DNA of 64,000 nucleotides from Thalassobaculum sp. OXR-137. Lineage in GTDB: Bacteria > Pseudomonadota > Alphaproteobacteria > Thalassobaculales > Thalassobaculaceae. This document shows, piece after piece, positions 27,132-35,584 of the stretch. Each line of letters begins with the position of its first letter. The first letter of the stretch is position 1. The notes beneath the pieces were generated by a model that was not told the DNA's origin, ran no database searches, and saw only the letters and a list, made by a program, of their open reading frames with translations. Location of the stretch: NCBI RefSeq assembly GCF_034377285.1, contig NZ_CP139715.1, forward strand, positions 3,828,001-3,892,000, given 5' to 3'. Both the position numbers and the translations under genes were made by a program.

Positions 27132-28537
27132 TGGCTATCGTCAGACGCGACACGGGGCCTGAGGCGCATGTGCCGGTGCTGATCATCGGCGCCGGCGCCT
27201 GCGGACTGATCGCGGCCCTTGCCGCCCATGACGCGGGCGCCGAGGTCATGGTGCTGGAGCGCGATCCGGTGCCGGCCGGGTCGACCTCGCTCTCGGCCGG
27301 CTACATCCCGGCCTGCAACACCCGCTGGCAGACGGAGGCGGACGCCGAAGACGGCGTCGACCGCATGCTCGGCGACATCCAGAAGAAGAACCACGGGGAG
27401 GGCGATCCGGTCCTCGGCCGGACGGTATGCGAGGCGTCGGGCCCGGCCCTGGAGTGGCTGGCCGACGCCCATGGCCAGTCCTTCATTCTGGAGACAGCCT
27501 TCCGCTATCCCGGCCACACCGCCTACCGGATGCACTCCCACCCGCAGAAGACCGGGGTGGCTCTGGTCGGCTCCCTGGCCGCGGCGGCGGAGCGGGCCGG
27601 GATCGACATCGTCTGCGAGGCGCCGGTGCGCGACCTGATCGCCGACCGGGCCGGCAAGGTCCTGGGCGTGGTGATCGAGCGGCCGGACGGCTCCACCGAC
27701 GAGATCGGCTGCGATGCCCTGGTCCTGGCCTGCAACGGCTATGGCGGCAACCCGCAGATGCTGCGCACCTACATACCGGAAATGGCCGACGCCCTGTATT
27801 TCGGCCATACCGGCAACCAGGGCGACGCGGTCCGCTGGGGCACCGACCTCGGCGCCGCCACCGCTCAGATGGGCAGCTACCAGGGCCACGGGTCCGACGC
27901 GCACCCCCACGGCGCCCTGATTTCCTGGGCGCTGATGATGGAAGGCGGCGTGCAGGTGAACGCCGAGGGCGCGCGCTTCTCGAACGAGCATGAAGGCTAT
28001 TCCGAGCAGGCCCTCAAGGTCCTGGCCCAACCGGGCGGCATCGCCTGGAACGTCTACGACCGCCGCCTGCACGAGCTGGGCATGCGGCACGAGGACTATC
28101 GCGGCGCCAACGAGATGGGCGCGATCCGCGAACTCCCCGATCTGGCCGCGCTGGCGGGATTGATCGGATGTCCGTTGGACCGGCTGGCGGCGACGCTCGC
28201 CCATGTAGCGGAAGCCGCGGCGGGACGGGTTGACGATCCGTTCGGCCGGGACTTCACCGGCGCCCCGACGCTGGACGCCCCGCCGTACTTCGCCGTGCGG
28301 GTGACCGGGGCCCTGTTCCATACCCAGGGCGGGCTGTCGATCGACACCTCGGCGCGGGTTCTGACCGAAGCGCGAGAGGCCTTGCCGAACCTGTTCGCGG
28401 GTGGCGGAGCCGCTGTGGGTCTGTCCGGCTCCGGCGTGGAGGGCTACCTTTCCGGCAACGGGCTGCTAACGGCTGTGACCCTGGGCCGGATCGCCGGCAC
28501 CGGAGCGGCCCGTCTGGCACAGGAGGCAGCGGCATGA
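27131..28537 (+). CDS. FAD-dependent oxidoreductase, fumarate reductase/3-ketosteroid dehydrogenase-like
   Basis: The protein has 468 aa from the ATG at 27131 (TGATG overlap with the previous stop). The N-terminal FAD-binding motif is VLIIGAGACGLIAALAAHDAG, then LERDPVPAGSTSLSAGYIPA. The cap domain follows, and FAGGGAAVGLSGSGVEGYLS closes the FAD site. This layout belongs to the FAD_binding_2 family, which reduces or oxidises a C=C bond next to a carboxyl or keto group. In the operon it could saturate or desaturate the ring or its opened product. No heme or covalent-FMN domain is attached, so the electron partner is unknown. Confidence 0.88.
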   Translation: MAIVRRDTGPEAHVPVLIIGAGACGLIAALAAHDAGAEVMVLERDPVPAGSTSLSAGYIPACNTRWQTEADAEDGVDRMLGDIQKKNHGEGDPVLGRTVCEASGPALEWLADAHGQSFILETAFRYPGHTAYRMHSHPQKTGVALVGSLAAAAERAGIDIVCEAPVRDLIADRAGKVLGVVIERPDGSTDEIGCDALVLACNGYGGNPQMLRTYIPEMADALYFGHTGNQGDAVRWGTDLGAATAQMGSYQGHGSDAHPHGALISWALMMEGGVQVNAEGARFSNEHEGYSEQALKVLAQPGGIAWNVYDRRLHELGMRHEDYRGANEMGAIRELPDLAALAGLIGCPLDRLAATLAHVAEAAAGRVDDPFGRDFTGAPTLDAPPYFAVRVTGALFHTQGGLSIDTSARVLTEAREALPNLFAGGGAAVGLSGSGVEGYLSGNGLLTAVTLGRIAGTGAARLAQEAAA

Positions 28538-29448
28538 ACGACCAGTATCCCCGGGATCTCATCGGCTACGGCGCCGAGCCGCCCCATGCCGCCTGGCCGG
28601 GCGGGGCGCGGGTTGCCCTGAACTTCGTGCTCAACGTGGAGGAGGGGTCGGAGACCAACATCCTGCATGGCGATGCGAAGAACGAGAGCGGCCTGTCGGA
28701 AGTGGTCGGCGGCCGCCATCCGCCGGGTCAGCGCGATCTGGGCCTGGAGTCGCTCTACGACTACGGGCCGCGTGCCGGCTTCTGGCGGATCCACCGGCTG
28801 TTCAGCGAGCGCAACCTACCGCTGACGGTCTATGCCTGCGCCATGGCGCTGGAGCGCAATCCGGTGGCGACCGAGGCGATGGCCAAGGCGGGCTGGGATT
28901 TCGCCGGCCATGGCTGGCGCTGGATCAACCACTACGAACTCACCGAGGACGAGGAGCGCGAGCATATCGCCCGCGCCATCGAGATCACCCAGCGCCTTAC
29001 CGGACAGCGTCTGAAGGGGTGGTACTGTCGCTACGCGCCCAGCCCGAACACCAGACGCCTGCTGGTAGAGCAGGGCGGTTTTCTTTACGACAGCGACAGT
29101 TACAGCGATGACCTGCCGTACTGGGTGAAGGTCGGAGACACCGACCATCTGGTCATCCCCTACGCGCTGGACACCAACGACGTGAAGTTCGGCGCCCCGG
29201 CCTCCTATGCCTCGGGCGAGGACTTCTTCCGCTATATCACCGACGCTTTCGACCAGCTCTGGGACGAAGGGGCGGAGCGGCCGCGCATGTTGTCGATCGG
29301 CCTGCACCAGCGCCTGGTCGGCCGGCCGGGCCGGGCCAGGGCCCTGGCGAAGTTCCTGGATCACGTCCAGGCCAAGGGGGCGACCTGGATCACCCGGCGC
29401 ATCGAGATCGCCGAGCATTGGCGCCGCGTGCATCCGCCGGTCGGATAA
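28534..29448 (+). CDS. Polysaccharide deacetylase-fold hydrolase, PuuE/allantoinase-like
   Basis: The protein has 304 aa. It follows the PuuE-type pattern: RDLIGYGAEPPHAAWPGGAR, VALNFVLNVEEGSE, LYDYGPRAGFWRIHRLF, WDFAGHGWRWINHYELTEDE, RYAPSPNTRRLLVEQGGFLY. This NodB-fold branch includes a metal-independent allantoinase and cyclic imide hydrolases, which open five-membered C-N rings. With hyuAB it means the operon encodes two unrelated ways to open a cyclic amide or ureide. Its ATG overlaps the flavoprotein stop (ATGA). It is the last gene of the operon and is followed by a strong hairpin. Confidence 0.85.
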   Translation: MNDQYPRDLIGYGAEPPHAAWPGGARVALNFVLNVEEGSETNILHGDAKNESGLSEVVGGRHPPGQRDLGLESLYDYGPRAGFWRIHRLFSERNLPLTVYACAMALERNPVATEAMAKAGWDFAGHGWRWINHYELTEDEEREHIARAIEITQRLTGQRLKGWYCRYAPSPNTRRLLVEQGGFLYDSDSYSDDLPYWVKVGDTDHLVIPYALDTNDVKFGAPASYASGEDFFRYITDAFDQLWDEGAERPRMLSIGLHQRLVGRPGRARALAKFLDHVQAKGATWITRRIEIAEHWRRVHPPVG

Positions 29449-29450
29449 GC

Positions 29451-29489
29451 AATAAAAAAGCCGCGGTCCCTGATCGGGGGCCGCGGCTC
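29451..29489 (-). terminator. Intrinsic terminator of the small minus-strand gene (also faces the catabolic operon)
   Basis: AGCCGCGG-CCC/GGG-CCGCGGCT forms a stem of about 12 bp with one weak pair and a short loop. On the minus strand it is followed by TTTTTTATT, a proper U-run. On the plus strand the same hairpin lies 10 bp after the deacetylase stop but lacks a U-run. It is therefore best read as the terminator of the 17-codon unit at 29513-29566. Confidence 0.85.
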
Positions 29490-29512
29490 AGTTCTGTACC
29501 GACATGGTTACC

Positions 29513-29566
29513 TCAGCGTCTGCGCACTCCGAACCAGCCGGAAGCGAGATAGGGTGATGCAAGCAT
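29513..29566 (-). CDS. 17-codon mini-ORF in its own transcription unit
   Basis: On the minus strand an ATG follows GGAGG with 5 nt spacing and encodes MLASPYLASGWFGVRRR, then TGA. A consensus-like promoter lies about 35 bp upstream and an intrinsic terminator about 25 bp downstream, so the whole unit is about 150 nt and stands alone. There is no minus-strand gene downstream for a leader peptide to control, and only one Trp codon, which argues against trp-type attenuation. The peptide is hydrophobic in the middle and ends with basic residues. It could be a secreted or membrane micro-protein, or a small RNA with a coding part. I do not recognise it. Confidence 0.6.
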   Translation of the reverse strand: MLASPYLASGWFGVRRR

Positions 29567-29599
29567 CGTAGCCTCCGTTGTATCTGTGACGATGACTAA

Positions 29600-29628
29600 A
29601 CTATGGGTAGGCGCACTCAGTGCGTCAA
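29600..29628 (-). promoter_or_regulatory. Sigma-70-type promoter of the 17-codon gene
   Basis: On the minus strand TTGACG (29628-29623), a 17-bp spacer and CATAGT (29605-29600) match the -35/-10 consensus at 5 of 6 and 4 of 6 positions with ideal spacing. The start point would be near 29593, giving a leader of about 27 nt with a good ribosome site. Confidence 0.6.
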
Positions 29629-29661
29629 CGGCCGATTCGCTAGACGAATCTTTAGGTTGTG

Positions 29662-29690
29662 GAGCCTGTCCACAGTTTTTCCACAGGCTC
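29662..29690. repeat. Inverted repeat with DnaA-box-like sequences upstream of the pcm-like gene
   Basis: GAGCCTGT and ACAGGCTC are perfect 8-bp arms around 13 nt. Inside, TTTTCCACA (29677-29685) fits the DnaA-box pattern TTWTNCACA exactly, and CTGTCCACA (29666-29674) fits 7 of 9. The rest of the 387-bp gap between the deacetylase and pcm-like genes holds the mini-gene unit, this repeat and the pcm promoter. Confidence 0.4.
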
Positions 29691-29740
29691 TCCGGCCATG
29701 TTAAGCTGGCGTAAAGAGGGCGGCTGGGGCGTTGACTTCA

Positions 29741-29769
29741 TTGTGTCGTGCCGGTGTCTTGCCTATAAA
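29741..29769 (+). promoter_or_regulatory. Candidate promoter of the pcm-tolC genes
   Basis: TTGTGT, a 17-bp spacer and TATAAA give a weak -35 (3 of 6) and a good -10 (5 of 6). They lie about 66 bp before the start codon at 29836. An alternative -35 (TTGACT at 29732) is too far from this -10. Confidence 0.4.
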
Positions 29770-29835
29770 GCAGGTCTAGGAAATTAGGCGCCGACCATCT
29801 CCAGCGATGGGGCGCGCGTTGCGGTGAGGAATGCG

Positions 29836-30495
29836 ATGGTCGACTACGCCCTGGCACGCCTGAACATGGTCGAGAGCCAGATCCGGACCAACAAGGTCAC
29901 CGACCCTGCCCTGATCGATGCCTTCGACACGATTCCGCGCGAGCTGTTCGTGCCCAAGTCGAAGCGCGGCATTGCGTATGTGGACGAGGCGCTTGAGGTT
30001 GGCGGCGGCCGCTACATGCTCGAGCCGATGGTTCTCGCGCGTCTGCTGCAGGCGGCCCTGCCCAAGCCGGGCGACGTCGCCCTGGATGTGGCCTGCGGCA
30101 CGGGCTACGCGACGGTGGTGCTGTCGAAGCTCGTCTCGGTGGTCGTCGGCGTGGAGGAGGATGCGGATTTGGTCTCGGCCGGCAACGCGAATCTGGAAGC
30201 GCTCGCCATCGACAACGCGGCGATCGTGAACGGACCGCTCGCCCAGGGTTATGGCAAGCAGGCACCCTACGACGTCATCCTGATCGACGGCGGAGTCGAG
30301 ACGGTTCCGCAGAAGCTGTTCGACGAGCTGGCCGATGGCGGTCGTCTCGTCACGGTGGAAGGCGGGTCACCGACCGAACCCGGCGTCGCCGTGATGTACG
30401 AGAAGCTCGGCGCCCATATCGGCCGGCGCATTCTGTTCGATGCGGGCACGCCCATGCTCGCCGGCTTCCGCAAGGAGGCCGGGTTTGTCTTCTGA
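29836..30495 (+). CDS. pcm: Protein-L-isoaspartate O-methyltransferase family protein
   Basis: The protein has 219 aa from the ATG at 29836 (GAGGA 6 nt upstream); a GTG at 29824 is in frame. It opens ARLNMVESQIRTNKVTDPAL, then PRELFVP. The SAM-binding motif is VALDVACGTGYATVVLSKL, and the last motif is GGRLVTVEGG. These are PIMT-family features. In alphaproteobacteria this version regularly stands just upstream of tolC and is shorter than classical PIMT, so repair of isoaspartate in damaged proteins is likely but not certain. It begins the pcm-tolC-popZ-valS block. Confidence 0.85.
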   Translation: MVDYALARLNMVESQIRTNKVTDPALIDAFDTIPRELFVPKSKRGIAYVDEALEVGGGRYMLEPMVLARLLQAALPKPGDVALDVACGTGYATVVLSKLVSVVVGVEEDADLVSAGNANLEALAIDNAAIVNGPLAQGYGKQAPYDVILIDGGVETVPQKLFDELADGGRLVTVEGGSPTEPGVAVMYEKLGAHIGRRILFDAGTPMLAGFRKEAGFVF

Positions 30496-30559
30496 TCTCG
30501 GGACGCCATATACCCGCGATCCCGCTCTCCCAGGGCACTTGCAAGCTGAAAGGAAGCCC

Positions 30560-31960
30560 ATGACCTCGTTCGCGAAGTCACTCCGTTCGTCGGCCGCGGT
30601 CGTGGCCCTCCTGGCAGGCATCGCCGTCTTCGGCGCGCCGACCGCCCAGGGGCAGACCCTCGAAGAGGCGCTGGCGCTGGCGTACGAGACGAATCCTGAG
30701 CTGCTGGCGGCCCGGGCGAACCTGCGCCGGACCGACGAGACCGTCACCCAGGCCAAGGGCGGCTGGCGCCCGAACATCAGCGCGTCCGGCAGCTTCGGCG
30801 TCACCGACGTGAACGCCGAGACCCGCGGGGTGAGAACCACAGACGATCATTCCTTCCCGCTGACCGGCTCGCTGACGGCGACCCAGCCGCTCTATACGTT
30901 CGGCCGCGTGGACGCGCAGGTGGACGAGGCGGATGCCAACGTGGAAGCCGAGCGCGCCGGCCTGTTCCAGGCCGAGCAGAGCACGCTGTTCGATGCGGTG
31001 GTCGCTTACGTAAACGTGATCCGCGACACCTCGATCCTCAATCTGCAGATCAACAACGTCCAGCGCCTCGACAAGCAGCTCGAAGCCACCAACGACCGCT
31101 TTCGCGTCGGTGAGGTGACCCGGACCGACGTCGCCCAGTCCGAGGCGCGGCGCGCCCGGTCGACGGCGGACCGCACCCAGGCGGAGGGCAATCTGATCGC
31201 CTCGCGCGTGGCGTTCGAGCGGGTGATCGGCACCGTGCCGACGACCCTGACCGAGCCGACGATCCCACCGGGCCTCCCGGAGACCCGGGATGCGGCGGTC
31301 GATATCGCGGTGCAGGAGAGCTACACCCTGATCCAGGCGAAGTTCCAGGAGCTCGCCGCCCGGCACGTGGTGTCCCAGGCCGAGGCCAACCTGCTGCCGC
31401 AGATCAACCTGGTCGCCCAGGCGGAGCAGACCTACAACACCAGCGGCGCCGACAACGAGGTGAGCCAGCTCTCCGCGGAAGTTCAGGTCACGGTGCCGAT
31501 CTACCAGCGCGGCGTGGTCTATTCGCAGGTCCGCTCGGCGAAGGAGAACGTCAATCGCGTGCGCCTGCTCGTGGATAACGAGCGCCGCGCCGTGGTCGAG
31601 AGCGCGGCGAGCGCCTACGAGGACTACAAGACCGCCCTGGCGCAGATCGATTCGCTGCGCTCGGAAGTGAATTCCGCCGAGATCGCCCTGGACGGCGTGC
31701 AGCAGGAAGCGACCGTCGGTGCCCGTACTGTGCTCGACGTGCTCGACGCCGAACAGGAGCTGCTCGACGCCCAGGTGAGGCTGGTCACCGCCGACCGCAA
31801 CGCTATCGTCGCGGCCTTCTCCCTCCTGGCTTCCCTGGGTCGGCTCACCGCCCAGGACCTGGCCTTGCCGGTGGAGGTCTACGACTATGACCGTCACTAC
31901 CTCGCGGTCGAGTCGAAGTATTACGGCACCGAGCCTCCGGGACGCATGCCGGGTAACTGA
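30560..31960 (+). CDS. tolC: TolC family outer membrane efflux/secretion channel
   Basis: The protein has 466 aa from the ATG at 30560, with AAAGGA about 7 nt upstream; the longer upstream frame overlaps pcm. The Sec signal peptide ends near AQG|QTLEEAL. Two repeats of the outer-membrane-efflux fold are visible: TLEEALALAYETNPELLAAR, FGRVDAQVDEADANVE and GEVTRTDVAQSEAR in the first, and the second-half counterparts near residues 250-440 (TVGARTVLDVLDAEQELLDA). TolC trimers form the outer-membrane duct for tripartite drug efflux and type I secretion. No membrane-fusion or pump gene is adjacent. Confidence 0.94.
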   Translation: MTSFAKSLRSSAAVVALLAGIAVFGAPTAQGQTLEEALALAYETNPELLAARANLRRTDETVTQAKGGWRPNISASGSFGVTDVNAETRGVRTTDDHSFPLTGSLTATQPLYTFGRVDAQVDEADANVEAERAGLFQAEQSTLFDAVVAYVNVIRDTSILNLQINNVQRLDKQLEATNDRFRVGEVTRTDVAQSEARRARSTADRTQAEGNLIASRVAFERVIGTVPTTLTEPTIPPGLPETRDAAVDIAVQESYTLIQAKFQELAARHVVSQAEANLLPQINLVAQAEQTYNTSGADNEVSQLSAEVQVTVPIYQRGVVYSQVRSAKENVNRVRLLVDNERRAVVESAASAYEDYKTALAQIDSLRSEVNSAEIALDGVQQEATVGARTVLDVLDAEQELLDAQVRLVTADRNAIVAAFSLLASLGRLTAQDLALPVEVYDYDRHYLAVESKYYGTEPPGRMPGN

Positions 31961-32054
31961 CGGCGATTCGCGTGAAGTATTGGCCCGACAGAGGTTTATG
32001 GGCTAGTCTTCAGATTCGAATGGACCGGACAGCCAGGGTCGCCGGGGCGAAAGC

Positions 32055-32735
32055 ATGAGCGATACACAAGAACCATCCATGGAAGAGATCCTGGCGTCGA
32101 TTCGCCGGATCATTTCCGAGGATGGGGACGACGAGGAAGAGGCACCGGCGGAAGAAGAAGCCGTCGAGGAAGCGGAGCCGGATCCAGAGCCGGAACCCGA
32201 ACCTGAACCTCTTCCCGAGCCCGACCTGGAACCTGAAGAGGAAGAAGAAGAGGAAGAGGACGTCCTCGACCTGTCGGATATGGAAGCCGACGAGGAAGAG
32301 GAGGCCGAGCCTCTCTTCGATGAACAGCGGTATTCCCAACCGCAGCCGGAGCCCGATCCGGAACCCGAGCCCGAGCCGGAGCCGCTTCCGGAACCAGAGC
32401 CCGAGCCCGAACCGGAGCCCGCGCCTCAGCCGGTCTACGCACCGCCGCCTCCGCCGGCACCCCGTCCGGCTCCGCAGCCTCAGGGGCTGGTGTCGCCGTC
32501 CCAGGCGCAGGAGACGGTGCATTCCTTCTCCGAGCTGCAGGCAAAGCTCAACGAGGACTATCAGGAGCTGCCGCTCGGCAACGGCGCGGTCACCCTGGAA
32601 CGTCTGACCCGCGAGCTGATGCGGCCGATGCTGAAGGACTGGCTGGATCAGCACCTGCCGTCGATGGTTGAGCGTCTGGTGCGCGAGGAAATCGAGCGCC
32701 TGGTGATGCTGTCCCAACGCCGGGACCGCTGGTAG
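32055..32735 (+). CDS. popZ: PopZ polar organizing protein (DUF2497 family)
   Basis: The protein has 226 aa. The N-terminal helix PSMEEILASIRRIISED and the C-terminal oligomerisation region (TLERLTRELMRPMLKDWLDQ, then HLPSMVERLVREEIERLV) are those of PopZ, the alphaproteobacterial pole scaffold that anchors the chromosome origin through ParB and recruits cell-cycle regulators. The middle, about residues 25-155, is almost wholly Pro/Glu/Asp: acidic runs followed by repeated PEPEP units. It is longer than the acidic linker of the well-studied Caulobacter protein. Position between tolC and valS is the usual one. Confidence 0.9.
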   Translation: MSDTQEPSMEEILASIRRIISEDGDDEEEAPAEEEAVEEAEPDPEPEPEPEPLPEPDLEPEEEEEEEEDVLDLSDMEADEEEEAEPLFDEQRYSQPQPEPDPEPEPEPEPLPEPEPEPEPEPAPQPVYAPPPPPAPRPAPQPQGLVSPSQAQETVHSFSELQAKLNEDYQELPLGNGAVTLERLTRELMRPMLKDWLDQHLPSMVERLVREEIERLVMLSQRRDRW

Positions 32736-32743
32736 CGCCGATA

Positions 32744-32773
32744 TCCGCCCCGAGCCGCGCGGCGAGGGGCGGA
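32744..32773 (+). terminator. Possible hairpin terminator after popZ
   Basis: TCCGCCCC and GGGGCGGA form an 8-bp stem around a 14-nt loop that itself contains GCCGCGCGGC. It lies 8 bp after the popZ stop and has no U-run, so a transcript-end role is tentative. Confidence 0.3.
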
Positions 32774-32915
32774 GACCCTCCCGAAATCTGCCGGCCGGGT
32801 GTGGCATTTCGCGCCCGCTTGGCCTATGAACGGCCTCCGTCGTCATTGAAGCACGTGGACGGCCCCGGATCCTGTCCGGACGGCACCGTCCCTGCGCCGG
32901 TCAAGGACCCGACAG

Positions 32916-35579
32916 ATGCTTGAGAAGACCTACTCCCCCGCCGATGTCGAGGCCCGGCTGTACGGCCGCTGGGAGCAATCCGGCGCCTTCGCCTGCGACC
33001 CGGCCTCCAACGCGGCGCCCTACACCATCATGATGCCGCCGCCGAACGTCACCGGCAGCCTGCATATGGGCCATGCGCTGACCATGACGGTGCAGGACAT
33101 CCTGACCCGCTACCACCGTATGGCCGGCCGCGACGCCCTTTGGCAGCCCGGCACAGACCACGCCGGCATCGCCACCCAGATGGTGGTCGAGCGCAATCTC
33201 GGCGCGAAAGGCATCGACCGGCGCGACATCGGCCGCGAGGCGTTCGTCGAGAAGGTCTGGGAATGGAAGGCGCAGTCCGGCGGCACCATCGTCAACCAGC
33301 TCCGCCGGCTGGGCGCCAGCCCGGACTGGGAGCGGGAGCGCTTCACCATGGACGAGGGGCTGTCGAAGGCCGTCCTCAAGGTCTTCGTGCAGCTCTACAA
33401 GGAAGGCCTGATCTACCGCGACAAGCGGCTGGTGAACTGGGACCCGAAGATGGTCACGGCGATTTCCGATCTGGAGGTCGAGCCGAAGGAGGTCGACGGT
33501 AATCTCTGGCATTTCCGCTATCCGCTGGAGAGCGACCCGAGCAAGTTCATCATCGTCGCCACCACGCGCCCGGAAACCATGCTGGGCGACACGGCCATCG
33601 CCGTGCATCCCGAGGACGAGCGCTACAAGGACCTGATCGGCACCTACGCGATCCTGCCGCTGGTCGGCCGGCGCATTCCGATCGTCGGCGACGAGTATGC
33701 CGACCCGGAGCAGGGGTCCGGTGCAGTGAAGATCACCCCGGCCCATGACTTCAACGACTTCGAGGTGGGCAAGCGCCACAGCCTCGAGATGATCAACATC
33801 ATGGACGCCCGGGCGCATCTCAACGACGAGGTGCCCGAGAAGTACCGCGGCATGGAGCGCTTCGCCGCCCGCAAGGCCGTCGTCGCCGACATGGAAGAGG
33901 CGGGGCTGCTGGAGAAGATCGAGCCGCACCGTCACATGGTCCCGCACGGCGACCGCGGCGGAGTGCCGCTGGAGCCCTGGCTGACCGACCAGTGGTACTG
34001 CGACGCCGCCACCCTGGCGAAGCCGGCCATCGAGGCGGTGGAGACCGGCAAGACCGTCTTCGTCCCGAAGAACTGGGAGAAGACCTATTTCGAATGGATG
34101 CGCAACATCCAGCCCTGGTGCATCTCGCGCCAGCTCTGGTGGGGCCATCAGATCCCGGCCTGGTACGGCCCTGACGGTGAGGTCTTCGTCGCCGAGAGCG
34201 CCGAAGAGGCCGCTGCCGCCGCCGAGACCCATTACGGCAAGGCCGTGGAGCTGACCCGCGACGAGGACGTGCTCGACACCTGGTTCTCGTCGGCCCTGTG
34301 GCCGTTCTCGACCCTCGGCTGGCCGGACAAGACGCCGGAGCTGGACCGCTACTATCCCGGCGACGTTCTGGTCACCGGCTTCGACATCATCTTCTTCTGG
34401 GTCGCCCGGATGATGATGATGGGGCTGCACTTCATGAAGGAGGTGCCGTTCCACACCGTCTACATCCATGCCCTGGTGCGCGACGCCAAGGGCCAGAAGA
34501 TGTCGAAGTCGAAGAACAACATCATCGACCCCCTGGACCTGATCGGCCAGTACGGCACCGACGCCCTACGCTTCACCCTGGCCGCCATGGCCGCCCAGGG
34601 CCGCGACATCAAGCTGGCCGAGGGCCGGGTCGAAGGCTACCGCAACTTCGCCACCAAGATCTGGAACGCCGCCCGCTTCTGCGAGATGAACGGCTGCAAG
34701 GTCGACCCGGATTTCGATCCGGCGTCCTGCACCGAGACGGTGAACCGCTGGATCGTCGGCGAGGTGGCCAAGACCGCCGAGGCGGTCGCAGGATCGCTCG
34801 ACGCCTACAAGTTCAACGAGGCGGCCGCGGCCCTCTACCAGTTCTTCTGGGGCACGTTCTGCGACTGGTACCTGGAGTTCACCAAGCCGATCCTGCAGAC
34901 CCCCGAAGGCGGCACCGAGCACCCGAGTGCCGCCGAGACCCGGGCGACCACGGCCTGGGCGCTGAACCGGGCGCTGCACCTGCTGCACCCGATCATGCCG
35001 TACATCACCGAGGAGCTCTGGGCGAGCTTCGGCGAGGAGAGCGAGCAGCTTCTCGTCTCGCGCCCCTGGCCGGCGCTATCGGCCGATGTGATCGACGCCA
35101 CGGCCTCGGCCGAGATGGACTGGGTCGTGCGGCTGATCTCGGAGGTGCGGTCGATCCGCGCCGAGATGAACGTACCGCCCTCGGCGCAGATCCCGCTGCT
35201 GCTGATCGGCGCCAGTGCCGAGACCGCCGCCCGTGCGGAGAAGTACGGCGACCTGCTCACCCGTCTGGCCCGGCTGTCCTCCATCGAGACCGGCGGCACC
35301 GCTCCGGCCGGTGCGGTGCAGGGGGTGCTGGACGAGGCCACCCTGGTGCTGCCGATCGCCGACGTGATCGACATCGCCCAGGAGCGGGCGCGCCTGTCGA
35401 AGGAGATCGCCAAGGCGGAAGGCGAAATGGCCAAGATCGACAAGAAGCTGTCGAACCAGGGCTTCCTCGCCAAGGCGCCGGAAGAGGTGGTCGAGGAGAA
35501 CAAGGACCGGCTCGCCGAGGAGACCGAGCGCCGCGACCGGCTGGCCGCCGCGCTGAGCCGCCTGGAGCAGGTCGGCTAG
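32916..35579 (+). CDS. valS: Valyl-tRNA synthetase
   Basis: The protein has 887 aa, full length for a bacterial class Ia ValRS. The HIGH-type motif is in [17 protein letters not shown] and the KMSKS loop is [11 protein letters not shown] near residue 530. The editing domain ([19 protein letters not shown]) and the tRNA-binding WISRQLWWG-like segment ([15 protein letters not shown]) are present. A C-terminal coiled coil runs from about residue 825 to the end ([20 protein letters not shown] onward). It charges tRNA-Val and edits mischarged threonine. The 180-bp leader (32736-32915) shows no T-box. Confidence 0.97.
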   Translation: MLEKTYSPADVEARLYGRWEQSGAFACDPASNAAPYTIMMPPPNVTGSLHMGHALTMTVQDILTRYHRMAGRDALWQPGTDHAGIATQMVVERNLGAKGIDRRDIGREAFVEKVWEWKAQSGGTIVNQLRRLGASPDWERERFTMDEGLSKAVLKVFVQLYKEGLIYRDKRLVNWDPKMVTAISDLEVEPKEVDGNLWHFRYPLESDPSKFIIVATTRPETMLGDTAIAVHPEDERYKDLIGTYAILPLVGRRIPIVGDEYADPEQGSGAVKITPAHDFNDFEVGKRHSLEMINIMDARAHLNDEVPEKYRGMERFAARKAVVADMEEAGLLEKIEPHRHMVPHGDRGGVPLEPWLTDQWYCDAATLAKPAIEAVETGKTVFVPKNWEKTYFEWMRNIQPWCISRQLWWGHQIPAWYGPDGEVFVAESAEEAAAAAETHYGKAVELTRDEDVLDTWFSSALWPFSTLGWPDKTPELDRYYPGDVLVTGFDIIFFWVARMMMMGLHFMKEVPFHTVYIHALVRDAKGQKMSKSKNNIIDPLDLIGQYGTDALRFTLAAMAAQGRDIKLAEGRVEGYRNFATKIWNAARFCEMNGCKVDPDFDPASCTETVNRWIVGEVAKTAEAVAGSLDAYKFNEAAAALYQFFWGTFCDWYLEFTKPILQTPEGGTEHPSAAETRATTAWALNRALHLLHPIMPYITEELWASFGEESEQLLVSRPWPALSADVIDATASAEMDWVVRLISEVRSIRAEMNVPPSAQIPLLLIGASAETAARAEKYGDLLTRLARLSSIETGGTAPAGAVQGVLDEATLVLPIADVIDIAQERARLSKEIAKAEGEMAKIDKKLSNQGFLAKAPEEVVEENKDRLAEETERRDRLAAALSRLEQVG

Positions 35580-35584
35580 GCGCC

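Noticed and set aside
29451-29628. trp-type attenuator reading for the 17-codon ORF
   Set aside because: Only one Trp codon, and no biosynthetic gene follows on the minus strand; the terminator is followed by the converging catabolic operon.
32330-32430. CRISPR or microsatellite reading of the popZ repeats
   Set aside because: The repeats are in frame, imperfect and encode the Pro/Glu linker of a conserved protein; there are no spacers.
32736-32915. T-box riboswitch before valS
   Set aside because: No T-box sequence or terminator/antiterminator pair is visible, and alphaproteobacteria rarely use T-boxes for valS.
32901-34469. A 522-codon open frame opposite valS
   Set aside because: It is the antisense of a highly conserved synthetase; its composition is an artefact of GC-rich codons.
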